DNA of 64,000 nt from positions 53,354,202 to 53,418,201 of the forward strand of contig CM055312.2 of the NCBI GenBank assembly GCA_029255685.2. Reading direction: 5' to 3'. This DNA is from Silene conica (Eukaryota > Streptophyta > Magnoliopsida > Caryophyllales > Caryophyllaceae). The position numbers were made by a program, and so were the translations under genes. This document shows, in pieces, positions 40,167 through 53,695 of this stretch. The notes under the pieces are model-generated. The model ran no database searches. It saw nothing but the letters and a program-made list of their open reading frames with translations, and was not told the origin of the DNA. How positions within the stretch are numbered: the stretch's first letter is position 1; each line of letters opens with the position of its first letter.

Positions 40167-41828
40167 TGTAATACCCCGTATGTTAGCCTCGGTCGACGGC
40201 AGTCAAACCATGTTTTGTACACGTGTTTCAAACGGGATGCTTATAAAGTATTTTACGTAAACTATTATTATTTTATAAATTGTATTTCTACAATTATTTC
40301 ATATTTCATAATCATTTTATATTTGATGATTATTTCATAAAATGACATCTCATTCGTATTTCTTTATTTTGATAATATATTTATTATTAAATATATTTCA
40401 TATTTTATATTTATTTCTCATTTATACTTGTTTTATTTTTTTAAGTCATAATTATATTTTAATCCTAATTTTTATATATATTTATGTTAGTTCTAATAAA
40501 ATTATATTCTCATAATTAATATAATTAGTATAAATAAATTATATGTACTTGATTATTTTAAGTTACGGGTTAAGAACGAGATATGAACGAATTTTGCCTC
40601 GATGTGTGTGATGGGCCGAGTAAGAGGAGCAACGGGCCCAATTATCAAGACCAAATGATACGAATATGATATTGGTCTAAACCATCCATTGACATGAGTA
40701 ATACAACCCTAATCACCCCTATCACTATTCTGCCTCCATCAACTTTCACAAAAACCCTACTCCCCTATAATCAGTTGTCGGCCTCCCTACTCCACCTACT
40801 CCTAAAGACAAGATGGTATGTCGTGGGGTTGAAAAAGAAGCAAAAGAGCGAATGAACAACAAACAGAACAGCTTTCACAACCTTCACAAACACCGTATTT
40901 CATCCTTGCGCAACAGTGGGTTCGTAAGTAGTTTATCATGCTTTTTCAGACCTTCGAATCTGAATACTATAGTTGTATTTAATCTTTGTAGTACGAATAA
41001 CATGTTTATCGTCTTTAAATCACCATAGGACCACCGTAACAGTTATAACAATGAGCAATAAGTGGCGACAGTAACTTTGTATGCAACACTTTGTCCGTTT
41101 TTGTTTGCTTAATTAATCGTGTTGGTGTCAATTCGGGTTGTGTATTCATGAGTATGGGTAGAAGGGTGTTTGTAGGTTATGTTGGTAGTGCTGGGGTGGT
41201 CTGCGGTGGTCGGGAAAATTGTTTGACAGACGGTGTAGGGGCGTGATAAGGAATGGTCAGAAACAGGGGATACAGGGGTTCGTGAGGGCTTATGTTTGAG
41301 GGTGTTGTGCAGGGGGTTAAGGTGGTGGTGAGGTCTGGTGGTTACCACCAGGGGGTCGTGGGTGGTGAGTGGCGTCTATGGTAGTGATAGGTGGTGGATA
41401 GACCGGTGATAGTGGCGGCTACAGGCGGGTTTACAGGGGTAGGGAAGCATACGGGTACAGTGGTGTTGCAGTCTGCAGTTGTGTAGGTGTGGGTTTTGTA
41501 CTGGATTCGAGGACTGCTGGGGTTGAGTTAGGGGTGGTGATGAGCTTCAGTGGTTGCGTCATGGTGTGGTGGTGGTTTAGGTGTTGAGAAGGTGTCGAAT
41601 GGGTGGTAAATGGGGGCTGTCAGGGGTTACGGTGTCGGGGGTCTGTTTTTTTGTTAGAGCGTCTGTTTTCGAAATACGGAGTAGTAAGTCCACGGGTGTT
41701 GTCATGTTATTATCATTATCACATTATTATTATATTATTATTATATTATATTAGTGGTGTAGGTAGTGTGGTGTTGTACTTATTATTATTACAATATTAA
41801 TTAACATTATCATTTTACTATTATTATA

Positions 41829-41868
<40 letters not shown>

Positions 41869-43047
41869 GGAAAAAGTATGTTTATTATTATTAGGATGTG
41901 TTGTCCATGATATTTTAGTTATTAAAGTTCTTAAGTGAATTTTATTATACAAGAATGTGACGGTTATCAATAGTTCGATTATATTTTCTATGTTCGTTTA
42001 TTTAATTGAAGTTAGTTATAAAAGTAATAAAGACGGGTTAGTCAAGTTAATTTAAGTAGTCGTGTTTAATACGGTCTCGTAAGGCGTAATATATTATTTA
42101 AATAGTTAATTTAAATAATTGATATATTATATTAATTGTGTAATTGTATCAGTTAGTGATTACATGTATTATATTGTTAGGTGACGGTTTTGGAGTGGCA
42201 TAATTCTGTTTACTTGCTGGCTTACGATTGGACTATATTGCTATACAGGTAGGATACACTGACCTTATACTCTATGAAGTGTTATGAATGGATGTGGTAT
42301 TATGTGTTTATGGATGCCGAAAATGATTTATATGAGAATGATTTGGGTTGGATTGATTGTGAATTAATTGTAATGGCATGAGCATTTGATTATTTGATAA
42401 CATGATTGAATAATTATATCGTTGCATTCATGAGCATAGCATATGCATTGGTTACTGAGAAAGTTATGGTCAGATATTGTTCTGATATAAAGCCCAGGGT
42501 GGTTCTGCAGACCAGGCCTGGTGTCTTATCAGCTATTGAGTTGGTGTTCGGTGACGACCGATTATAGTCTACCGGGAGGTTCGGTATGGCTTGGTGCAAG
42601 GGTATGAGTTTGAGATTGAGGTTGAGATTGTGATTGAGCTCGGGCATATCATGGCATTTGCATATCATTTATCTGTTGCATTATAATTATTGTGTTATCC
42701 TACTCAACCGCGAGGTTGACAGTGTATTCGTGTACACCTACGATGATCCGGAATGGGGAGTAGATTCTACAGGTCAGGGACAGATGGATTAGGAGCTTGG
42801 GCATGGAGAGAGACATGGCTTGGACCTACTTAGAATTAGATCACATGCTTAGATGTTATCATCAGTTGTACTTTTATTCTTTGCGTAGTAGTTGTAATAT
42901 CAAAAGTTCAAATTTAATCAGTTTTATATAAAGTACTTTGGTTTGTTTTACTTTGTTATTCACTAACTCGGACATTCTGAGATGGTAACAACTCTATTTA
43001 TTTGAGAATGTCTTGCTAAAGGCTCTTAAATAAATGGGGGTGTTACA
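40167..43047 (+). mobile_element. Array LTR 2
   Basis: 2881 bp, over 99% identical to the other array LTRs. It shares some variants with LTR 1 and others with LTRs 3-4. The ATT run is at about 41829-41868. Confidence 0.95.
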
Positions 43048-45279
43048 AAGTGGTATCAGAGCGAACGATCCTCAGGCCTAAACCAAATGAATAATAATGA
43101 ACGTAGGAAGAGTCTACTAAATGAACCCCAGGTTAGTAACTGTTAGGAGCCCTAGGATTGGGATGAGTTAGGGGCCGCCTCAAATCAAGCCACTGGCCCT
43201 TTTAGTCTAACCTGGTTACCCTTGAGAGATGTAGAGAGTGGGTAGTATAAAATAAAGGAAAAGACCCAATTTATATTGTACTAACGTTTCCGCAGAGAAG
43301 AAATGAGGTAAGTTATGGTGTGAAATAGGTTGGTGATCTGTGTTGTGAAGTATGATAATGATATTGAATGTTGGTTGAGATATATGATTTCCAAGTATTG
43401 AGAATATGAGTATGAGTATATGAGTTTGAAATATGAGTTTGACTTGTATGGTGATATGCATGCGGCTATATGATCCCTGAACCTTTAGGTAGAGATATAG
43501 TATAATGATATGTGTAATGAGTTGATGATAAGTAGAACCTTAGTGATTCCTAGGATATATTTACGTACTTCAATAAGTTGTGATTGTTATGATGGTAGAA
43601 GCCAATGCATTGTCTATACATACATGATTATTGAGTTATTTAGTTGATTTTATTTTCGGTTTCGCAATCTTTACCGTTTTCTAGATGACAATAACATGTT
43701 AATACGGTGCAATGTGTTTCCGAAGCTTCAAATGATATGACAACTTGTTTGGAGGAAGAATGATTGTGTTTAAATGTGATAATGTGAAGTAATTTTTTTT
43801 TTATTTTTTTTTTTTTTTGGAACCAAAATAGTTATAAGTTTCCAGAATGTTACCTTGGTTGTACGTGCTGCCATTTAAAATGTGTTCTCCATATGGATAT
43901 GAAAATTTGATGTGTGATAACCTTATGAATTAGCTTTCCAACGCCGTTGGTTGCATGTTAATACGAGTTATATTTCGCGAGAAATAAATAATTTAGTCGA
44001 CAATGGTCAAATTGTTATTGCACGGTTTTGTTTTGACACATGTTTTTGAAAAAGAAATCATTTAAAACGTAGTTATTATTTATGCATAATTCCAACTCCG
44101 CTATTTAGATTATTTATTTATGTTTCCAAAATGATAAGCCATGTAAAATCGTAATGAGTCGTTATTTAATTGTGATTTTTGCAAGTTGTCCAATTTTCTG
44201 TCTAATTGCTGTATAGTTTCTGTTCAGACCAACTAAGTTGTAAAAATTGTTATAAATAATTCCCTTAAGATATGCATTTGATTCTTTTCCTACGCTTAGT
44301 TAATTCCTTATATTTTATAAAAACTATAATAGCTCGCACAATAGCTACGCGGTTATTTAATTATGATTTTTAGAAGTTGTTGCGTGACGTATGATTGTTG
44401 AAATGGTAAAGTTTTAAATAGAACAGTTTAATCAAATGTGAATTATGTGATGGAACCATGTAATTTTATGATATGACATTAGTAGCATGGACAGTAGGCA
44501 TAAGAGATGAATATGAACTTTGTTATATGATAATATAACCTTGTTTATTTCGGTGAGTTTTATATAAAGTAGTTTCAACTATACACACGCTATTACAATG
44601 CTTGAATTTTGCCTATTGTCATTCTCTAAACCTGATGTGCAGAAATATGAATTTTACTTCCACAATATGATTACTAATATGAAATATTTTAAGTTGGCAA
44701 GTATGAACCATGAGTAGCTGATAGTCTACATTGGTGTAAATGTGTAAATTTGTGTCAAAATTCCAAGTGAATAGGTGTTAGTTATATTGATTTTGTTTTA
44801 TTGCGTAGCATGAAATTGACAAATAGGTTTTGTTGCTTTAAAAGTCGGACTCTAGTTGCCCAGTATAGAGTACTTAACCTATCAGATGATTTGTAACTTT
44901 TAATTCGGTGACTTTCTTGAGCAATGACTGTGGAATTTTGTAATAGGGTTACGGGGACGTAACCATGTTTTAATGAGGATAGGATTGTAAAATCTTAATG
45001 ATTTATAATATGGTTAGTTGTTATGGCATGGAAAATTTATATGTCGTGATTGTTTGAATATATTTGTTAATCCTGATTACTTCGGTTATGCATTATATTG
45101 TAATTTGTAAAGTATTCTTTAATTTAGTTATACGTTAAACTTTGGGGACAAAGTTTTCTTAACGAGGGTAGAATGTAACATTTCACGTTTTGCATTGTTT
45201 CATACTAGTTGAGTGTTTCGTTATCGTTTCGGGATGGCGAACGAACTTCGGGACGAAGTTTATTTTAAGGAAGGAAGAC
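43048..45279 (+). mobile_element. Array internal region 2
   Basis: 2232 bp with the same parts as region 1: primer site at 43051, interrupted poly(T) at about 43793-43818. It shares three variants with region 3 against region 1. Confidence 0.93.
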
Positions 45280-46942
45280 TGTAATACCCCGTATGTTAGC
45301 CTCGGTCGACGGCAGTCAAACCATGTTTTGTACACGTGTTTCAAACGGGATGCTTATAAAGTATTTTACGTAAACTATTATTATTTTATAAATTGTATTT
45401 CTACAATTATTTCATATTTCATAATCATTTTATATTTGATGATTATTTCATAAAATGACATCTCATTCGTATTTCTTTATTTTGATAATATATTTATTAT
45501 TAAATATATTTCATATTTTATATTTATTTCTCATTTATACTTGTTTTATTTTTTTAAGTCATAATTATATTTTAATCCTAATTTTTATATATATTTATGT
45601 TAGTTCTAATAAAATTATATTCTCATAATTAATATAATTAGTATAAATAAATTATATGTACTTGATTATTTTAAGTTACGGGTTAAGAACGAGATATGAA
45701 CGAATTTTGCCTCGATGTGTGTGATGGGCCGAGTAAGAGAAGCAACGGGCCCAATTATCAAGACCAAATGATACGAATATGATATTGGTCTAAACCATCC
45801 ATTGACATGAGTAATACAACCCTAATCACCCCTATCACTATTCTGCCTCCATCAACTTTCACAAAAACCCTACTCCCCTATAATCAGTTGTCGGCCTCCC
45901 TACTCCACCTACTCCTAAAGACAAGATGGTATGTCGTGGGGTTGAAAAAGAAGCAAAAGAGCGAATGAACAACAAACAGAACAGCTTTCACAACCTTCAC
46001 AAACACCGTATTTCATCCTTGCGCAACAGTGGGTTCGTAAGTAGTTTATCATGCTTTTTCAGACCTTCGAATCTGAATACTATAGTTGTATTTAATCTTT
46101 GTAGTACGAATAACATGTTTATCGTCTTTAAATCACCATAGGACCACCGTAACAGTTATAACAATGAGCAATAAGTGGCGACAGTAACTTTGTATGCAAC
46201 ACTTTGTCCGTTTTTGTTTGCTTAATTAATCGTGTTGGTGTCAATTCGGGTTGTGTATTCATGAGTATGGGTAGAAGGGTGTTTGTAGGTTATGTTGGTA
46301 GTGCTGGGGTGGTCTGCGGTGGTCGGGAAAATTGTTTGACAGACGGTGTAGGGGCGTGATAAGGAATGGTCAGAAACAGGGGATACAGGGGTTCGTGAGG
46401 GCTTATGTTTGAGGGTGTTGTGCAGGGGGTTAAGGTGGTGGTGAGGTCTGGTGGTTACCACCAGGGGGTCGTGGGTGGTGAGTGGCGTCTATGGTAGTGA
46501 TAGGTGGTGGATAGACCGGTGATAGTGGCGGCTACAGGCGGGTTTACAAGGGTAGGGAAGCATACGGGTACAGTGGTGTTGCAGTCCGCAGTTGTGTAGG
46601 TGTGGGTTTTGTACTGGATTCGAGGACTGCTGGGGTTGAGTTAGGGGTGGTGATGAGCTTCAGTGGTTGCGTCATGGTGTGGTGGTGGTTTAGGTGTTGA
46701 GAAGGTGTCGAATGGGTGGTAAATGGGGGCTGTCAGGGGTTACGGTGTCGGGGGTCTGTTTTTTTTGTTAGAGCGTCTGTTTTCGAAATACGGAGTAGTA
46801 AGTCCACGGGTGTTGTCATGTTATTATCATTATCACATTATTATTATATTATTATTATATTATATTAGTGGTGTAGGTAGTGTGGTGTTGTACTTATTAT
46901 TATTACAATATTAATTAACATTATCATTTTACTATTATTATA

Positions 46943-46982
<40 letters not shown>

Positions 46983-48161
46983 GGAAAAAGTATGTTTATT
47001 ATTATTAGGATGTGTTGTCCATGATATTTTAGTTATTAAAGTTCTTAAGTGAATTTTATTATACAAGAATGTGACGGTTATCAATAGTTCGATTATATTT
47101 TCTATGTTCGTTTATTTAATTGAAGTTAGTTATAAAAGTAATAAAGACGGGTTAGTCAAGTTAATTTAAGTAGTCGTGTTTAATACGGTCTCGTAAGGCG
47201 TAATATATTATTTAAATAGTTAATTTAAATAATTGATATATTATATTAATTGTGTAATTGTATCAGTTAGTGATTACATGTATTATATTGTTAGGTGACG
47301 GTTTTGGAGTGGCATAATTCTGTTTACTTGCTGGCTTACGATTGGACTATATTGCTATACAGGTAGGATACACTGACCTTATACTCTATGAAGTGTTATG
47401 AATGGATGTGGTATTATGTGTTTATGGATGCCGAAAATGATTTATATGAGAATGATTTGGGTTGGATTGATTGTGAATTAATTGTAATGGCATGAGCATT
47501 TGATTATTTGATAACATGATTGAATAATTATATCGTTGCATTCATGAGCATAGCATATGCATTGGTTACTGAGAAAGTTATGGTCAGATATTGTTCTGAT
47601 ATAAAGCCCAGGGTGGTTCTGCAGACCAGGCCTGGTGTCTTATCAGCTATTGAGTTGGTGTTCGGTGACGACCGATTATAGTCTACCGGGAGGTTCGGTA
47701 TGGCTTGGTGCAAGGGTATGAGTTTGAGATTGAGGTTGAGATTGTGATTGAGCTCGGGCATATCATGGCATTTGCATATCATTTATCTGTTGCATTATAA
47801 TTATTGTGTTATCCTACTCAACCGCGAGGTTGACAGTGTATTCGTGTACACCTACGATGATCCGGAATGGGGAGTAGATTCTACAGGTCAGGGACAGATG
47901 GATTAGGAGCTTGGGCATGGAGAGAGACATGGCTTGGACCTACTTAGAATTAGATCACATGCTTAGATGTTATCATCAGTTGTACTTTTATTCTTTGCGT
48001 AGTAGTTGTAATATCAAAAGTTCAAATTTAATCAGTTTTATATAAAGTACTTTGGTTTGTTTTACTTTGTTATTCACTAACTCGGACATTCTGAGATGGT
48101 AACAACTCTATTTATTTGAGAATGTCTTGCTAAAGGCTCTTAAATAAATGGGGGTGTTACA
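45280..48161 (+). mobile_element. Array LTR 3
   Basis: 2882 bp. It shares an extra T in a T-run and one substitution with LTR 4. The ATT run is at about 46944-46982. Confidence 0.95.
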
Positions 48162-50394
48162 AAGTGGTATCAGAGCGAACGATCCTCAGGCCTAAACCAA
48201 ATGAATAATAATGAACGTAGGAAGAGTCTACTAAATGAACCCCAGGTTAGTAACTGTTAGGAGCCCTAGGATTGGGATGAGTTAGGGGCCGCCTCAAATC
48301 AAGCCACTGGCCCTTTTAGTCTAACCTGGTTACCCTTGAGAGATGTAGAGAGTGGGTAGTATAAAATAAAGGAAAAGACCCAATTTATATTGTACTAACG
48401 TTTCCGCAGAGAAGAAATGAGGTAAGTTATGGTGTGAAATAGGTTGGTGATCTGTGTTGTGAAGTATGATAATGATATTGAATGTTGGTTGAGATATATG
48501 ATTTCCAAGTATTGAGAATATGAGTATGAGTATATGAGTTTGAAATATGAGTTTGACTTGTATGGTGATATGCATGCGGCTATATGATCCCTGAACCTTT
48601 AGGTAGAGATATAGTATAATGATATGTGTAATGAGTTGATGATAAGTAGAACCTTAGTGATTCCTAGGATATATTTACGTACTTCAATAAGTTGTGATTG
48701 TTATGATGGTAGAAGCCAATGCATTGTCTATACATACATGATTATTGAGTTATTTAGTTGATTTTATTTTCGGTTTCGCAATCTTTACCGTTTTCTAGAT
48801 GACAATAACATGTTAATACGGTGCAATGTGTTTCCGAAGCTTCAAATGATATGACAACTTGTTTGGAGGAAGAATGATTGTGTTTAAATGTGATAATGTG
48901 AAGTAATTTTTTTTTTTTTTTTTTTTTTTTTTTGGAACCAAAATAGTTATAAGTTTCCAGAATGTTACCTTGGTTGTACGTGCTGCCATTTAAAATGTGT
49001 TCTCCATATGGATATGAAAATTTGATGTGTGATAACCTTATGAATTAGCTTTCCAACGCCGTTGGTTGCATGTTAATACGAGTTATATTTCGCGAGAAAT
49101 AAATAATTTAGTCGACAATGGTCAAATTGTTATTGCACGGTTTTGTTTTGACACATGTTTTTGAAAAAGAAATCATTTAAAACGTAGTTATTATTTATGC
49201 ATAATTCCAACTCCGCTATTTAGATTATTTATTTATGTTTCCAAAATGATAAGCCATGTAAAATCGTAATGAGTCGTTATTTAATTGTGATTTTTGCAAG
49301 TTGTCCAATTTTCTGTCTAATTGCTGTATAGTTTCTGTTCAGACCAACTAAGTTGTAAAAATTGTTATAAATAATTCCCTTAAGATATGCATTTGATTCT
49401 TTTCCTACGCTTAGTTAATTCCTTATATTTTATAAAAACTATAATAGCTCGCACAATAGCTACGCGGTTATTTAATTATGATTTTTAGAAGTTGTTGCGT
49501 GACGTATGATTGTTGAAATGGTAAAGTTTTAAATAGAACAGTTTAATCAAATGTGAATTATGTGATGGAACCATGTAATTTTATGATATGACATTAGTAG
49601 CATGGACAGTAGGCATAAGAGATGAATATGAACTTTGTTATATGATAATATAACCTTGTTTATTTCGGTGAGTTTTATATAAAGTAGTTTCAACTATACA
49701 CACGCTATTACAATGCTTGAATTTTGCCTATTGTCATTCTCTAAACCTGATGTGCAGAAATATGAATTTTACTTCCACAATATGATTACTAATATGAAAT
49801 ATTTTAAGTTGGTAAGTATGAACCATGAGTAGCTGATAGTCTACATTGGTGTAAATGTGTAAATTTGTGTCAAAATTCCAAGTGAATAGGTGTTAGTTAT
49901 ATTGATTTTGTTTTATTGCGTAGCATGAAATTGACAAATAGGTTTTGTTGCTTTAAAAGTCGGACTCTAGTTGCCCAGTATAGAGTACTTAACCTATCAG
50001 ATGATTTGTAACTTTTAATTCGGTGACTTTCTTGAGCAATGACTGTGGAATTTTGTAATAGGGTTACGGGGACGTAACCATGTTTTAATGAGGATAGGAT
50101 TGTAAAATCTTAATGATTTATAATATGGTTAGTTGTTATGGCATGGAAAATTTATATGTCGTGATTGTTTGAATATATTTGTTAATCCTGATTACTTCGG
50201 TTATGCATTATATTGTAATTTGTAAAGTATTCTTTAATTTAGTTATACGTTAAACTTTGGGGACAAAGTTTTCTTAACGAGGGTAGAATGTAACATTTCA
50301 CGTTTTGCATTGTTTCATACTAGTTGAGTGTTTCGTTATCGTTTCGGGATGGCGAACGAACTTCGGGACGAAGTTCATTTTAAGGAAGGAAGAC
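48162..50394 (+). mobile_element. Array internal region 3
   Basis: 2233 bp: primer site at 48165, poly(T) at about 48907-48933, polypurine tract ending at 50394. No coding. Confidence 0.93.
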
Positions 50395-52057
50395 TGTAAT
50401 ACCCCGTATGTTAGCCTCGGTCGACGGCAGTCAAACCATGTTTTGTACACGTGTTTCAAACGGGATGCTTATAAAGTATTTTACGTAAACTATTATTATT
50501 TTATAAATTGTATTTCTACAATTATTTCATATTTCATAATCATTTTATATTTGATGATTATTTCATAAAATGACATCTCATTCGTATTTCTTTATTTTGA
50601 TAATATATTTATTATTAAATATATTTCATATTTTATATTTATTTCTCATTTATACTTGTTTTATTTTTTTAAGTCATAATTATATTTTAATCCTAATTTT
50701 TATATATATTTATGTTAGTTCTAATAAAATTATATTCTCATAATTAATATAATTAGTATAAATAAATTATATGTACTTGATTATTTTAAGTTACGGGTTA
50801 AGAACGAGATATGAACGAATTTTGCCTCGATGTGTGTGATGGGCCGAGTAAGAGAAGCAACGGGCCCAATTATCAAGACCAAATGATACGAATATGATAT
50901 TGGTCTAAACCATCCATTGACATGAGTAATACAACCCTAATCACCCCTATCACTATTCTGCCTCCATCAACTTTCACAAAAACCCTACTCCCCTATAATC
51001 AGTTGTCGGCCTCCCTACTCCACCTACTCCTAAAGACAAGATGGTATGTCGTGGGGTTGAAAAAGAAGCAAAAGAGCGAATGAACAACAAACAGAACAGC
51101 TTTCACAACCTTCACAAACACCGTATTTCATCCTTGCGCAACAGTGGGTTCGTAAGTAGTTTATCATGCTTTTTCAGACCTTCGAATCTGAATACTATAG
51201 TTGTATTTAATCTTTGTAGTACGAATAACATGTTTATCGTCTTTAAATCACCATAGGACCACCGTAACAGTTATAACAATGAGCAATAAGTGGCGACAGT
51301 AACTTTGTATGCAACACTTTGTCCGTTTTTGTTTGCTTAATTAATCGTGTTGGTGTCAATTCGGGTTGTGTATTCATGAGTATGGGTAGAAGGGTGTTTG
51401 TAGGTTATGTTGGTAGTGCTGGGGTGGTCTGCGGTGGTCGGGAAAATTGTTTGTAAGACGGTGTAGGGGCGTGATAAGGAATGGTCAGAAACAGGGGATA
51501 CAGGGGTTCGTGAGGGCTTATGTTTGAGGGTGTTGTGCAGGGGGTTAAGGTGGTGGTGAGGTCTGGTGGTTACCACCAGGGGGTCGTGGGTGGTGAGTGG
51601 CGTCTATGGTAGTGATAGGTGGTGGATAGACCGGTGATAGTGGCGGCTACAGGCGGGTTTACAGGGGTAGGGAAGCATACGGGTACAGTGGTGTTGCAGT
51701 CCGCAGTTGTGTAGGTGTGGGTTTTGTACTGGATTCGAGGACTGCTGGGGTTGAGTTAGGGGTGGTGATGAGCTTCAGTGGTTGCGTCATGGTGTGGTGG
51801 TGGTTTAGGTGTTGAGAAGGTGTCGAATGGGTGGTAAATGGGGGCTGTCAGGGGTTACGGTGTCGGGGGTCTGTTTTTTTTGTTAGAGCGTCTGTTTTCG
51901 AAATACGGAGTAGTAAGTCCACGGGTGTTGTCATGTTATTATCATTATCACATTATTATTATATTATTATTATATTATATTAGTGGTGTAGGTAGTGTGG
52001 TGTTGTACTTATTATTATTACAATATTAATTAACATTATCATTTTACTATTATTATA

Positions 52058-52124
<67 letters not shown>

Positions 52125-53303
52125 GGAAAAAGTATGTTTATTATTATTAGGATGTGTTGTCCATGATATTTTAGTTATTAAAGTTCTTAAGTGAATTTTA
52201 TTATACAAGAATGTGACGGTTATCAATAGTTCGATTATATTTTCTATGTTCGTTTATTTAATTGAAGTTAGTTATAAAAGTAATAAAGACGGGTTAGTCA
52301 AGTTAATTTAAGTAGTCGTGTTTAATACGGTCTCGTAAGGCGTAATATATTATTTAAATAGTTAATTTAAATAATTGATATATTATATTAATTGTGTAAT
52401 TGTATCAGTTAGTGATTACATGTATTATATTGTTAGGTGACGGTTTTGGAGTGGCATAATTCTGTTTACTTGCTGGCTTACGATTGGACTATATTGCTAT
52501 ACAGGTAGGATACACTGACCTTATACTCTATGAAGTGTTATGAATGGATGTGGTATTATGTGTTTATGGATGCCGAAAATGATTTATATGAGAATGATTT
52601 GGGTTGGATTGATTGTGAATTAATTGTAATGGCATGAGCATTTGATTATTTGATAACATGATTGAATAATTATATCGTTGCATTCATGAGCATAGCATAT
52701 GCATTGGTTACTGAGAAAGTTATGGTCAGATATTGTTCTGATATAAAGCCCAGGGTGGTTCTGCAGACCAGGCCTGGTGTCTTATCAGCTATTGAGTTGG
52801 TGTTCGGTGACGACCGATTATAGTCTACCGGGAGGTTCGGTATGGCTTGGTGCAAGGGTATGAGTTTGAGATTGAGGTTGAGATTGTGATTGAGCTCGGG
52901 CATATCATGGCATTTGCATATCATTTATCTGTTGCATTATAATTATTGTGTTATCCTACTCAACCGCGAGGTTGACAGTGTATTCGTGTACACCTACGAT
53001 GATCCGGAATGGGGAGTAGATTCTACAGGTCAGGGACAGATGGATTAGGAGCTTGGGCATGGAGAGAGACATGGCTTGGACCTACTTAGAATTAGATCAC
53101 ATGCTTAGATGTTATCATCAGTTGTACTTTTATTCTTTGCGTAGTAGTTGTAATATCAAAAGTTCAAATTTAATCAGTTTTATATAAAGTACTTTGGTTT
53201 GTTTTACTTTGTTATTCACTAACTCGGACATTCTGAGATGGTAACAACTCTATTTATTTGAGAATGTCTTGCTAAAGGCTCTTAAATAAATGGGGGTGTT
53301 ACA
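50395..53303 (+). mobile_element. Array LTR 4
   Basis: 2909 bp, longer than the others because its ATT microsatellite (about 52060-52123) has roughly eight or nine more triplets. It ends gggggtgttaca next to the outer duplication gtgtt. Confidence 0.95.
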
Positions 53304-53626
53304 GTGTTCTTGAACTCGTTGGAAAGGTGGGAGTACAGGCTTTCCAACGGCTGCCAACACGGTGGTCAAAAGTGTCATTATGTGGGTTAGATTGATGTGT
53401 AAAGTAAGGATAGTCACATAGGGTTAATGTAAGTTGAAGCAGGATTTTTCGTGGGTCAATTCACTCCCGTTGAACCACCACTTGCACCAACGACCACCAC
53501 ACTGAACACAACTGTGACATACCTTGCCCTTCCCTCAACCTACATACCAAATTTCAAACCAAAACAAAAATCATAACTCCATTTAAAGACCCTTGAAAAC
53601 CCCTCTAACAACTCGTTGTAAACCCA
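53304..53626. mobile_element. Middle part of the MULE between array and LINE-2
   Basis: Holds the second copy of gtgtt (53304-53308), the inner end of the left TIR (to about 53412), about 200 bp of loop sequence with many CACCAC words, and the LINE-2 target copy (53611-53626). No gene seen. Confidence 0.8.
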
Positions 53627-53695
53627 TGAGAGAATAAAATAATTTAAAAAAACCCTAATGGCTGCATGAAGGCGATATTTTGAAACCCTGCTCCC

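Larger units (their letters stand above)
35050..53303 (+). mobile_element. Tandem array of a non-autonomous Tekay-related LTR element: four LTRs, three internal regions
   Basis: The order is LTR-internal-LTR-internal-LTR-internal-LTR with one 5-bp duplication (gtgtt, 35045-35049 and 53304-53308) outside the outer LTRs and none at the inner junctions. The unit length is 5113-5117 bp. Outer LTRs differ at about six substitutions by eye (about 0.2%). Each internal region has the primer site after its left LTR and the polypurine tract before its right LTR, but no gag or pol. LTR ends, leader and polypurine context match the Tekay element at 12831. It is best explained by unequal recombination between LTRs after one insertion, or by insertion of a concatemer. 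Confidence 0.93.

Noticed and set aside
35050-53303. Segmental duplication of host DNA
   Set aside because: Unit borders coincide exactly with LTR ends, primer sites and polypurine tracts, and a 5-bp target duplication flanks the whole.
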